Assembly: GCA_030612485.1 (NCBI GenBank)
Contig: JAUWNS010000016.1
Span: forward strand, 1-22,450
Length of the DNA: 22,450 nt
From: Candidatus Bipolaricaulota bacterium
GTDB lineage: Bacteria; Bipolaricaulota; Bipolaricaulia; UBA7950; UBA9294
Reading direction: 5' to 3'
The notes under the pieces were generated by a model. The model was not told where the DNA came from, searched no databases, and saw nothing but the letters and a program-made list of their open reading frames with translations. Position 1 is the first letter of the stretch, and each line of letters begins with the position of its first letter. The translations under genes were made by a program, and so were the position numbers. This document shows, in pieces, positions 15,868 to 22,450 of the stretch.

Positions 15868-17172
15868 ATGGACGATCTAAAGAAGCGTCGAGATGATGCG
15901 GCAAACATGTGGGAGACGACAGGTCTCTCCGGGGTTAAGGTCTACCCGATCCGCGCCGCTGTGGAAGCGATGATCAATCAAGGGTATGCGATGGAGAAGG
16001 CGTCCACCCTCCTTATTCAGGCAGAGAAGGACTATCACGAGGATAATTACGATAAGCTCCTCGTTTCGATCGCCCTCATCAATAAGGAGATCCACCTTGC
16101 GCTGGAAACTAAGAAGAACCTCGGGCCAACAACCTTTGAGGAGATGAGAGCTTCCCTCCCCGGCCCGGTAGAAGGGATTGCCGGCACGATCACACCTAAA
16201 GAGTACCTGGATCGGGTGAAGGGAGGATGGGTAGGGAAGTGCATAGGCACGGCACTCGGAGACCCGGTGGAGGGGTGGACGAGCGAGATGATCCGCTCCC
16301 GCTACGGGACGGTCACCGACTACCTCGTCCCTCCAAAGGTGGAGAACGACGACACAGCCTACCCGATTCTCATCCTGCATGCCCTTGATGAGTACGGTCC
16401 TTCCTTCACGAGCGAGCAGCTCGCCCTGGAGTGGGTAGGGCACCTTCCCTATGCCTTCACCGCGGAGCAGGTCGCCCTGGAGAACCTCAAGGCCGGGATG
16501 ATGCCTCCGGAGAGCGGCCGGTTTCGCAACCCGTGCAGCGAATGGATCGGCGCGCAGATGCGCGGGGAGATCCATGGTCTCTTAACGCCGCTCCGTCCCG
16601 ACCTTGCCGCGGAGCTTGCCTTCCGCGATGCAATTATCTCGCACCGCCGCGAAGGGGTCTACGGTGAGATCTACTGCGCCGCCCTCATCAGCATCGCCTT
16701 CTCAGGCTGTCCGATCGAGGAGGCCTTGCGCCGCGCGCTAGCGTTTGTCCCGTTGGAGAGCCGTTTTTATCAGGTGGTTGAGGAGACCATCCACTGGTGC
16801 GAGAAGATAGGGGATTGGGAAGGGGTGCTAGTGAAGATCGAGCAGGATCTGGGGCACTACCACTGGATTCACACTTTCCCCAATATCGCCACCGTCATCA
16901 CCGGCCTCCTGCTTGGGGAAGGGGACTTCGGGCGATCGCTCACCACGACCCTGATGTGCGGATTTGACACCGATTGCTCGGCCGGGCAGGTGGGTGGTCT
17001 TCTCGGCACCCTGCTTGGATACGAACGCATCCCGGATAAGTGGAAGGACCCCGTAGGTAAGGAGTTCGAGAGCTACGTGATCGGGTTCGAGAAGATGAGC
17101 TTCACTAAACTGAGCGAATGGACCGTACACTGGGGGCAACGAATCGTCGGGCTGGTTGTACGCGATAGCTGA
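15868..17172 (+). CDS. ADP-ribosylglycohydrolase-family protein with N-terminal extension
   Basis: This 434-residue protein contains an ADP-ribosylglycohydrolase (ARH/DraG) fold from about residue 108. The dimagnesium motifs are present: ENDDTAY (159-165) near the front and GFDTDCSAGQ (365-374) near the end. Residues 1-105 are an extra helical, charged region not part of the fold. GAGG (15859-15862) is 5 bases before ATG 15868. ARH relatives next to PfkB kinases and ABC importers are often suspected to hydrolyse the N-glycosidic bond of nucleoside-like compounds instead of ADP-ribosyl proteins. That suits its place here beside a ribokinase-type gene, and it hints at an N-glycoside substrate for the operon. 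Confidence 0.88.
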   Translation: MDDLKKRRDDAANMWETTGLSGVKVYPIRAAVEAMINQGYAMEKASTLLIQAEKDYHEDNYDKLLVSIALINKEIHLALETKKNLGPTTFEEMRASLPGPVEGIAGTITPKEYLDRVKGGWVGKCIGTALGDPVEGWTSEMIRSRYGTVTDYLVPPKVENDDTAYPILILHALDEYGPSFTSEQLALEWVGHLPYAFTAEQVALENLKAGMMPPESGRFRNPCSEWIGAQMRGEIHGLLTPLRPDLAAELAFRDAIISHRREGVYGEIYCAALISIAFSGCPIEEALRRALAFVPLESRFYQVVEETIHWCEKIGDWEGVLVKIEQDLGHYHWIHTFPNIATVITGLLLGEGDFGRSLTTTLMCGFDTDCSAGQVGGLLGTLLGYERIPDKWKDPVGKEFESYVIGFEKMSFTKLSEWTVHWGQRIVGLVVRDS

Positions 17173-17202
17173 GCCCCATGGAAGGAAGGTGAGTTCGATC
17201 AA

Positions 17203-18102
17203 GTGATCAACGTATTGGGAAGCATCAACATGGACCTCGTCACCGAGGTCCCGCATCTGCCGCGACCCGGGGAGACAGTCCTTGGCCACCGATTCGGTCG
17301 TTACCCCGGAGGGAAGGGAGCGAACCAGGCCGTAGCGGCAGCCCGTCTCGGAGCACAGGTCGCCTTCTACGGGAAGGTCGGCACCGATCCCTTTGGTGAG
17401 GATCTCCTCCGTGGCCTTGCAAAGAACGGGATCGATATTAACGCTGTGGAGAGAGAGCGGAGCGCCTCCTCCGGGATCGCTAGTATCTGGGTGAATGAGG
17501 ACGGTGAGAACGCCATCGCGTACGCACCGGGAGCGAATGCCCTGGTAGATTCTGCCTACGTGGATCGAATCCTTCCTGCGATCGCGCGCGCCGAGGTCCT
17601 TCTCTTGCAGCTTGAGGTTCCCCTTGTAACGATCGATCACCTGCTGCGACGGTTGCCCGCAAGACGCCCCCTGGTGATTCTGGATCCCGCTCCCGCCCAG
17701 GACCTCTCGTCCCTCTTTCTTGAGCGTGTCGATATACTGACCCCGAACCGGGGGGAACTCATCGTCTTGACCGAGGAGGAGGGACTGGAGGAGGAGGCGC
17801 ACAAGCTCCTGGAGCGTGGAGTCGGTCGGGTGATCTGTAAGGACGGAAGTGATGGTGCAGTTCTCGTCGAGGCCGATCGCTACCTGCGCTTTCCAGCATT
17901 CACTGTCTCCCCGGTCGACACTACCGGGGCGGGTGACGCCTTTAACGGCGCGTTAGCCGCCGCCCTTTCAGAGGGACGCCCTGTGGAAGATGCAGTGCGG
18001 TGGGCCGCTGCTGCTGGTGCGTTGGCGACTACCAAGCGAGGGGCGCAGCCCTCCCTTCCCACGCGGCAAGCGGTGGAGGATCTGCTGAACAAGGCCGCGT
18101 GA
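17203..18102 (+). CDS. Ribokinase-type PfkB sugar kinase
   Basis: This is a 299-residue cytoplasmic kinase of the PfkB family that phosphorylates ribose or a related sugar with ATP. It shows the N-terminal substrate motif GGKGANQAVAAARLG (36-50) and the C-terminal signature DTTGAGDAFNG (239-249), with D245 as the catalytic base. It begins at GTG 17203; a GGAAGG/AGGTGA stretch about 10-20 bases upstream is a modest ribosome site. It follows the glycohydrolase by 30 bases and is the last gene of the cluster. Together they would release a sugar and phosphorylate it, and the aldolase at 1537 could then cleave a later intermediate. The family resembles RbsK, but specificity for ribose is not proven. 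Confidence 0.9.
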   Translation: MINVLGSINMDLVTEVPHLPRPGETVLGHRFGRYPGGKGANQAVAAARLGAQVAFYGKVGTDPFGEDLLRGLAKNGIDINAVERERSASSGIASIWVNEDGENAIAYAPGANALVDSAYVDRILPAIARAEVLLLQLEVPLVTIDHLLRRLPARRPLVILDPAPAQDLSSLFLERVDILTPNRGELIVLTEEEGLEEEAHKLLERGVGRVICKDGSDGAVLVEADRYLRFPAFTVSPVDTTGAGDAFNGALAAALSEGRPVEDAVRWAAAAGALATTKRGAQPSLPTRQAVEDLLNKAA

Positions 18103-18133
18103 GGAGGAAACGTTCAGATCCTTCGTCTGTCAT

Positions 18134-18197
18134 CGCATGGGACGGATGCCGGTTGCGAAGCAAGACCGGAGGTCGAAGAGGATTCACCACGAAGGGC
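18134..18197 (-). repeat. Right copy of the ~64-base inverted repeat flanking the cluster
   Basis: This is the reverse complement of 141-204 with about five mismatches. It lies 31 bases after the ribokinase stop. Within it, TTGC-GAA-GCAA can form a small hairpin, but there is no T-run, so it is not an obvious terminator. The 18191-18212 tail (GAAGGGCACGAAGGACACGA) is a short GAAGG(G/A)CAC tandem typical of dispersed intergenic repeats. Confidence 0.85.
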
Positions 18198-18239
18198 ACG
18201 AAGGACACGAAGAATGGAATCCGATGACCAAATCCCAAA

Positions 18240-18640
18240 CGACAAAGAGCAAGAAAAAAGCTTGTGCCTCTCGCAAAGACGCAAAGAGCGCAAAGAAAAG
18301 CGTTACGTAGGGAAAAGAACTAGAACCGAAGGCATCTCTTGGTGATCTTGGTGCCGCGACATCGGAGGATCGGGAAATTGAGTGATTGTAGTTGCCAATC
18401 ATTCAATCACTAAATCTCTCAATGATTCAATCGCTGAGTCTTTCGTGGTGAAACACTTCTGTATCTTTGTGAGAGGCACAAGCTTTTTCTCTCGCCCGCT
18501 CGCTACGCTTACTCAAGCCGCAAAGGTGTCGCGACACCAAGAGCGCCAGGAAATATTGGTTTTCGCTCTTCGCATCTCCGTATTCCTGAGTCTTTCTCTG
18601 GGTTACCGTGCCTTAGGCGTGAGCAACCGTGGGATTAAGT
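18240..18640. repeat. Composite dispersed repeat, related to the 10601-10975 element
   Basis: This gene-free spacer is a mosaic of repeats. Bases 18255-18279 and 18464-18488 are a 25-base inverted pair with one mismatch (AAAAAGCTTGTGCCTCTC...). GGTGTCGCGACACC (18525-18538) is a perfect palindrome, with a related copy at 18347-18363. Bases 18396-18440 hold short ATTCAATC repeats. CGCAAAGACGCAAAGAGCGC (18272-18291) is a familiar dispersed word. Bases 18484-18631 match the reverse complement of 10601-10771 with a few indels. Open frames here are short, lack ribosome sites and overlap repeat words. Confidence 0.7.
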
Positions 18641-18662
18641 GTTGTGTCCCCGGAATTTCAGT

Positions 18663-18692
18663 TTGACAGCGGGAGCCTTCTGCCGCTACAAT
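18663..18692 (+). promoter_or_regulatory. Sigma70-type promoter of the antitoxin gene
   Basis: TTGACA (18663-18668) and TACAAT (18687-18692) are 18 bases apart, near consensus. Transcription would start around 18699, before the ribosome site AGGTGG (18719-18724) and ATG 18731. This argues against the longer frame from GTG 18629. Confidence 0.7.
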
Positions 18693-18730
18693 TGAACTAT
18701 GACATTCCTCGCATAGGTAGGTGGTCCCAG

Positions 18731-18922
18731 ATGGAAGAAGCTCTAAAAGAGGTGGGTGTCGATCTGATTAATCTGCAACGTCTGGCGCATCTTCTAAGGA
18801 GCCTCAGCCCTACTGAAGTCGAAACCCTTGAACTCCTGCTCGATGACGAGGCCAGGGGTATCATTGAGACATCTTTGAAAGAACTCGACCAAGGGAAGGG
18901 TCTCCCTCTTGATCGATGGTAA
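18731..18922 (+). CDS. RelB-like antitoxin of a toxin-antitoxin pair
   Basis: This 63-residue acidic, helical protein has the look of small antitoxins that pair with RelE/ParE toxins. A helical part LQRLAHLLRSLSPTEVETLE is followed by LLLDDEARGIIETSLKELD and a short tail GKGLPLDRW. AGGTGG lies 6 bases before ATG 18731 and a good promoter lies further upstream. The end overlaps the start of a RelE-like frame that is cut short, so this may be an orphan antitoxin that still neutralises a related toxin elsewhere. No DNA-binding domain is obvious in so short a protein. The family call rests on general character and on the toxin-like sequence behind it. Confidence 0.6.
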   Translation: MEEALKEVGVDLINLQRLAHLLRSLSPTEVETLELLLDDEARGIIETSLKELDQGKGLPLDRW

Positions 18923-19013
18923 GCAATATCAGCTTGTCATGGCCCCTGCAGCCCACCGTCGCTTCAAGCATTTTACCGCAGAGGGCGCAAAGATCGCTGA
19001 GATGAAGCATTAA
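18909..19013 (+). pseudogene. Truncated RelE/ParE-type toxin
   Basis: A frame from TTG 18909, overlapping the antitoxin stop, reads IDGKQYQLVMAPAAHRRFK, the first strand and helix of a RelE/ParE toxin. After about 20 residues it runs into dispersed repeat sequence (ACCGCAGAGGGCGCAAAGA from 18975) and stops at 19013 after 34 residues. RelE toxins are normally 80-100 residues and need a C-terminal catalytic strand, so this one is inactive. The repeat appears to have replaced the rest of the gene. Confidence 0.6.
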
Positions 19014-19052
19014 GCCCCCCCTCTGCGTACTCCGCGTTCTCGGCGGTGAAAG
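18971..19052. repeat. Inverted dispersed-repeat pair of CACCGCAGAGG type
   Basis: TTTTACCGCAGAGGGCGC (18971-18988) and the reverse complement of CCTCTGCG...CTCGGCGGTGAAAG (19020-19052) are two facing copies of the same repeat word. Similar words are scattered through many bacterial genomes. The pair lies between the converging toxin remnant and the barrel gene and interrupts the toxin frame. Confidence 0.6.
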
Positions 19053-19085
19053 TTTCTGTTTCGGAGTCGACCTGTCGTTACATCC

Positions 19086-20024
19086 TCAAAAGACCGAACG
19101 GAGGGTACTGCCGAGCCAGCGGACTGCTCTGGACAGGGTTCTTGTGAGAGAATCCGTCTCTTGGTAGCTCAAGGAGACGATATAGCTGTCCGGGAGAGCG
19201 TAATGAAGAAGGTAGGCGAAGTCTATCCGTAGATCCTTCCAATGGACTGACAGACCCACACTGCTCCAATCCCGGTTTGTACCAGCTCGTAGAACAAGCG
19301 GACCAAAACCGGTGTACTCGCAGCCCATCCGCACGCAGCGAATATCACCACGTGTGATCAGGTTCTCGGTAAAGTCGATGCAGTAAACGACTCTGTCAAA
19401 CCGCCAGGCCAGGCCCACGGCCATATCTGATATCCAGGGTTCTATGTGGTCGTCACTGAATCGAGTGCCGGTGTTCAGGATGTTCCGCCACACGATCCCG
19501 TAGCTACGCGGACCCTCTTGAAAGAGAACAGACGGACTAAGTGCAAGTCCGAAGGCCTGTGTAGGAGAAGCGAGACCATAACCTTTAACTTGGAGGCCGA
19601 GGGAGAAGTTGCCGGTCAGTTGATACCCCCATCCCAAGAGAAGCCCGGTGCTTGTGTAACGAAAGCTACCGATGGGGTTCCCGTAGAGGTCGCGCTCCTC
19701 CAGGGTATCCGAGTCGAGGATCAAGAGATAACCTCCCCAGCCGCGCTCGGCTGCTCCTAATACCCCATAGGAGTAAGCGCCGAACGGTTGGGTGAAGAGG
19801 GAGGAGAACCGCGTTTCTGATAGCTGCGGCAGCCCTGCCGGGTTGTAGAACACAGCCGCCTCGTCGTCGGCCAGAGCAATGAAGGCGCCGCCTAAACCAA
19901 GAGTTCGCGCTGATACTCCAAGCTCGAATATCGAGGCGGTGCTGATGTAGTTGTCAGCAGCCATAGCAGGCAACACCATACAAAGGCTTAAGAGAAGCCC
20001 GATTCCTACCCATGCCCCCCGCAT
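19086..20024 (-). CDS. PorV/PorQ-family outer-membrane beta-barrel
   Basis: This 312-residue protein has a signal peptide (1-22, cleavage after AMA) and the family's hallmark N-terminal segment SARTLGLGGAFIALADDEAAVFYNPAGL (38-65), as in PorV, PorQ and UPF0164 proteins, which are FadL-like barrels. The rest is strand-rich with alternating aromatic residues and ends in F, usual for outer-membrane proteins. The frame is open upstream, but ATG 20024 gives the signal peptide and has AAGGAGG at 20034-20040, 9 bases away. It starts 17 bases after the large secreted protein, so they form an operon. In type IX secretion PorV hands CTD-bearing proteins to the cell surface; whether that holds here is inference. 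Confidence 0.85.
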   Translation of the reverse strand: MRGAWVGIGLLLSLCMVLPAMAADNYISTASIFELGVSARTLGLGGAFIALADDEAAVFYNPAGLPQLSETRFSSLFTQPFGAYSYGVLGAAERGWGGYLLILDSDTLEERDLYGNPIGSFRYTSTGLLLGWGYQLTGNFSLGLQVKGYGLASPTQAFGLALSPSVLFQEGPRSYGIVWRNILNTGTRFSDDHIEPWISDMAVGLAWRFDRVVYCIDFTENLITRGDIRCVRMGCEYTGFGPLVLRAGTNRDWSSVGLSVHWKDLRIDFAYLLHYALPDSYIVSLSYQETDSLTRTLSRAVRWLGSTLRSVF

Positions 20025-20041
20025 TACAACTAGCCTCCTTC

Positions 20042-22450
20042 TTACCGCTGAATTACCATCTTCTGAACTGGAGAATAAGTGATAGTTCCGTCCGTGTGCT
20101 CGATTTCCACGAGGTAGAGGTACAATCCGGTCCCGAGCAGCCTCCCTTGATCGTCTTCTGGAATCCATCGTCCGGCTGCTGGATACCTATCCATAGTTGG
20201 ATCAAGCAGGATGCTCACGAGTAGAGCCCCATCGATGTCGAGGATCTTGAGGGTGGCATCGACAGTATCATCAGGAAGATCGAGCCAGAAGATGCAGCCT
20301 TCGGCTGGGACAGGATTGGGGCCGTGGTTAATCAGCTTCCCCTCTGGAACAGTTCCCACTTCGTGGCCAATAAGAAAAGTAGAAAGCGTGTCTGTCCTGC
20401 CGGTGATAACATTTGCAACAGTGTCAACGCTTTGGGTAATGTCGATTCGATCGTCCCACCATTTCCACCAAGGTGTGTCCACTACTTTGTACATCTTGAG
20501 ATTCTTCTCTTGAGAGAGGGTGAGGCCGGAATCGTCGTAATGGATGCTGATTGTGACATCCCCTGTAAACGAGGCAGTGGTATCCACGTAGTACCCCCTG
20601 TCCAACAGGCGAATGCCACCAAGTACCTGCCTCATAGGATTGGCATTCGGGATGCCGGAGTTGACCGTGTTCGTTTCTGTGCGGGATGAAGGATTAAGGG
20701 GATTGGCTTTATGGGGGAACACCATACCCCCAAGGTCGTCCACTGAGATGTCGAGCTTTACAACGTTGGTATTACCCCCGTTCAAAACCCTGTCGAATAC
20801 GAGAATAGCGTTGCCGTCTTGAGAGACTACCCTGACAGTGAGCCCTGATGATGTAGGTGTGGCTACTCGTAGAAGAATCTCCGTTGTGTCACAAAGCCCG
20901 TGCGACACTGGATCCGTGACAGAGAGAGAAAGGATGTATGTGCCAGGATCTAACATTGCAAGCTGGCTGAGAGGTTTGGCATCCAGGGTGTTCTGATTAC
21001 TCCAGGACCATCGTTCAATACGGAAGTCCTCAACAATAGGATCTGTATTCACTGACATACGGTTTCCCGAGGCATCTACTCGGGAGATCTCTAGCTGCAA
21101 TCTCGCGGTGATGGGATATGGTGCTGAATTAGCCACAGAAGCTACTAAGGATAAGCTTGAGACTGGAGTAGCTGCATATCCTAACTGTGAGTCTTTTGGA
21201 AACTCCACCCGCTCGCCCCAGCGATAACTGTAGAGATAACCATGTTCCCATCTGCCATCCCATGTGAAGTGCATCTCTTCCTTCAGACCTGACACAACGA
21301 ATGGCGTACTCCCATCTGGCAATTGCGGCAGCACTGACACAGTGAGAGGCTTCCCTTCTGCGGAAAAGGCAGTGGGTCTAGCGAAAATAAGATTGTATAG
21401 GAGTTGGACGTGAAGAGAGGTAAAGGAAATCTTATCGAATAACTCTCGCCAAGTTACCGTGGCGAAAATCTCGCCCATTTCCAGGTAGTTGGACGGATCA
21501 TGGAAGGAGACCTCATCATCCCAATCTTGGCCGTCCCAATCCACAATAACGATTACGTGGCCCTCTGTGAGAGGTTTGTCTCGTGCCTTCAGACCGAAAT
21601 ACACGGGGGAGCCTTTCGACAGAGCTGAAATGATAGCTTGCTTGGTATCTGAAATGCCGACTTCGAACCAGTCAAATGCCCAATCATCTTGAAGAGCGCC
21701 GTCGAAGTGTTGCTCCAAATAGTTATGGACACGCAGATCAAGCGCCATCTCGTCGGGACCTGCATCTAGGACACCTGCGATCTCCCAAGGCTCGACGTCG
21801 AACCCGTAGTATTTAAGCAGCATCGCTGAGCTAGTCGCCCAACACCACTGAGTGTTATCTTGATTGTAATAAGGGACTGCTAAGGACCTTGTAGGGTACC
21901 CTATGTCGGCGTTTTTCCCCTCTTCCCAGGTGCGATTCCAATTCCCGGAAGCATCACAGGTAAAGACTGCATAGAAGTAGGTGGTATCGTTAGTAACGTC
22001 CGTGTCTGCGTATCTGCCTTCGCCACCAGGAGTAGGGGATGTGCGACGTACGCGAAGGAACCCGTCTGTGTGGTCTGTGGGATATCCGCTAGTCTTGCGG
22101 CGAACAACCACCTCAGCCAGGTCACTGTCGGGCGGATTTGTCCAGTGAAGGGTGCACTGACGATCTTCCCCATCGGAAGCGGTGAAATCCTGGATGAGCT
22201 GAGGGGGCGCGGTATCAACGCTGAACGACGCATTGGTATCGTCGTATTCCCAACCGCTTTCCAAGTCTCCATCATCCGAAGCAAATACTCCGAAGTCAAT
22301 AGCATCCTCCACCTCAGGCCAGCTATCGTTTATCTGGAAGCTCCAGCTCAACTCGTAGCCTTCGGAAGAATTGGCTATTTCGGTGACGTTAACGTTGGTT
22401 ATAGTGAGGTAGTTCTCTCCTTCCTCGCCGGCCCAGGGAGCAGCATGGCC
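20042..22450 (-). CDS. Secreted C39-type cysteine peptidase with Fn3-like and FlgD-like domains (5' end outside window)
   Basis: The frame is open to the window edge, leaving 802 residues of a larger protein. Residue numbers are from the window edge. A beta-sandwich comes first, then a fibronectin-III-like domain around 80-180 (APPQLIQDFTASDGEDRQCT). A papain-like C39 domain spans about 187-340 with oxyanion Q197, nucleophile C203 (QWCWATSSA), H298 (EGHVIVIV) and D318 (HDPSNY). Several beta domains follow. The last ~100 residues (NHGPNPVPAEG...GTGLYLYLVEIEHTDG...PVQKMVIQR) are a FlgD-like Ig domain of the type used as a type IX secretion sorting tag. It may degrade peptides outside the cell. 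Its base composition is less GC-rich than the main cluster. Confidence 0.85.
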   Translation of the reverse strand, partial: GHAAPWAGEEGENYLTITNVNVTEIANSSEGYELSWSFQINDSWPEVEDAIDFGVFASDDGDLESGWEYDDTNASFSVDTAPPQLIQDFTASDGEDRQCTLHWTNPPDSDLAEVVVRRKTSGYPTDHTDGFLRVRRTSPTPGGEGRYADTDVTNDTTYFYAVFTCDASGNWNRTWEEGKNADIGYPTRSLAVPYYNQDNTQWCWATSSAMLLKYYGFDVEPWEIAGVLDAGPDEMALDLRVHNYLEQHFDGALQDDWAFDWFEVGISDTKQAIISALSKGSPVYFGLKARDKPLTEGHVIVIVDWDGQDWDDEVSFHDPSNYLEMGEIFATVTWRELFDKISFTSLHVQLLYNLIFARPTAFSAEGKPLTVSVLPQLPDGSTPFVVSGLKEEMHFTWDGRWEHGYLYSYRWGERVEFPKDSQLGYAATPVSSLSLVASVANSAPYPITARLQLEISRVDASGNRMSVNTDPIVEDFRIERWSWSNQNTLDAKPLSQLAMLDPGTYILSLSVTDPVSHGLCDTTEILLRVATPTSSGLTVRVVSQDGNAILVFDRVLNGGNTNVVKLDISVDDLGGMVFPHKANPLNPSSRTETNTVNSGIPNANPMRQVLGGIRLLDRGYYVDTTASFTGDVTISIHYDDSGLTLSQEKNLKMYKVVDTPWWKWWDDRIDITQSVDTVANVITGRTDTLSTFLIGHEVGTVPEGKLINHGPNPVPAEGCIFWLDLPDDTVDATLKILDIDGALLVSILLDPTMDRYPAAGRWIPEDDQGRLLGTGLYLYLVEIEHTDGTITYSPVQKMVIQR

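Noticed and set aside
18272..18296. Short CGCAAAGA tandem words considered as a CRISPR repeat
   Set aside because: The units are under 12 bases, irregular and without spacers of constant length; no cas gene is in the window.
18382..18666. 94-codon + strand frame in the spacer after the ribokinase gene
   Set aside because: It consists of dispersed repeat words and inverted repeats, with no ribosome site and no protein-like pattern.

Overview
The window looks like a catabolic locus of a bacterium with an outer membrane, probably from a poorly sampled lineage. The outer membrane is inferred from a PorV/PorQ-type barrel at the right end; the lineage guess rests on FlgD-like C-terminal modules and many short dispersed repeats. 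Bipolaricaulota (OP1/Acetothermia) would fit, but I cannot fix the phylum from sequence alone. Most genes are GC-rich, start on clear AGGAGG-type ribosome binding sites, and often overlap by 4-11 bases.

Left edge (1-534): no convincing gene. It holds dispersed repeats, a perfect 28-base palindrome, and a strong sigma70-type promoter with a LacI-type operator just before the first gene.

Main cluster (535-18102, all + strand): LacI regulator, DhnA-type class I aldolase, secreted metallophosphoesterase, sugar-binding lipoprotein-like protein, small secreted molybdopterin-fold protein without the Mo-ligating Cys, a terminator, zinc alcohol/polyol dehydrogenase, two ABC permeases, ATP-NAD-kinase-like protein, an Ftr homologue, a 375-base MITE-like insertion, an Mch homologue, an ATZ/TRZ-type amidohydrolase, a GlcD-like FAD oxidase with a GlcF-like Fe-S partner, an ADP-ribosylglycohydrolase-family protein and a ribokinase-type PfkB kinase. 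No ABC ATPase is encoded, so a shared MsmX/UgpC-like ATPase is presumably used.

The standout is that two enzymes of tetrahydromethanopterin C1 metabolism, formylmethanofuran:H4MPT formyltransferase (Ftr) and methenyl-H4MPT cyclohydrolase (Mch), sit inside a LacI-controlled sugar or nucleoside uptake operon. No formylmethanofuran dehydrogenase or Fhc hydrolase subunits, no methylene-H4MPT dehydrogenase and no H4MPT biosynthesis genes lie beside them. The Ftr keeps its conserved glutamate. The Mch keeps the Arg-x-x-Glu pair but has no lysine anywhere in its first 197 residues. Together with a deaminase-like amidohydrolase, a two-subunit flavin/Fe-S dehydrogenase, a glycohydrolase and a sugar kinase, this reads as an undescribed pathway. 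It may break down an N-glycoside or heterocycle and pass on a formyl-level C1 unit; that reading is inference.

Right end (18103-22450): a repeat-rich spacer, a RelB-like antitoxin gene with its own promoter and a toxin truncated by repeat sequence, then on the - strand a PorV/PorQ-family barrel directly downstream of a large secreted protein (cut by the window edge) with Fn3-like, C39-type cysteine peptidase and FlgD-like C-terminal domains.
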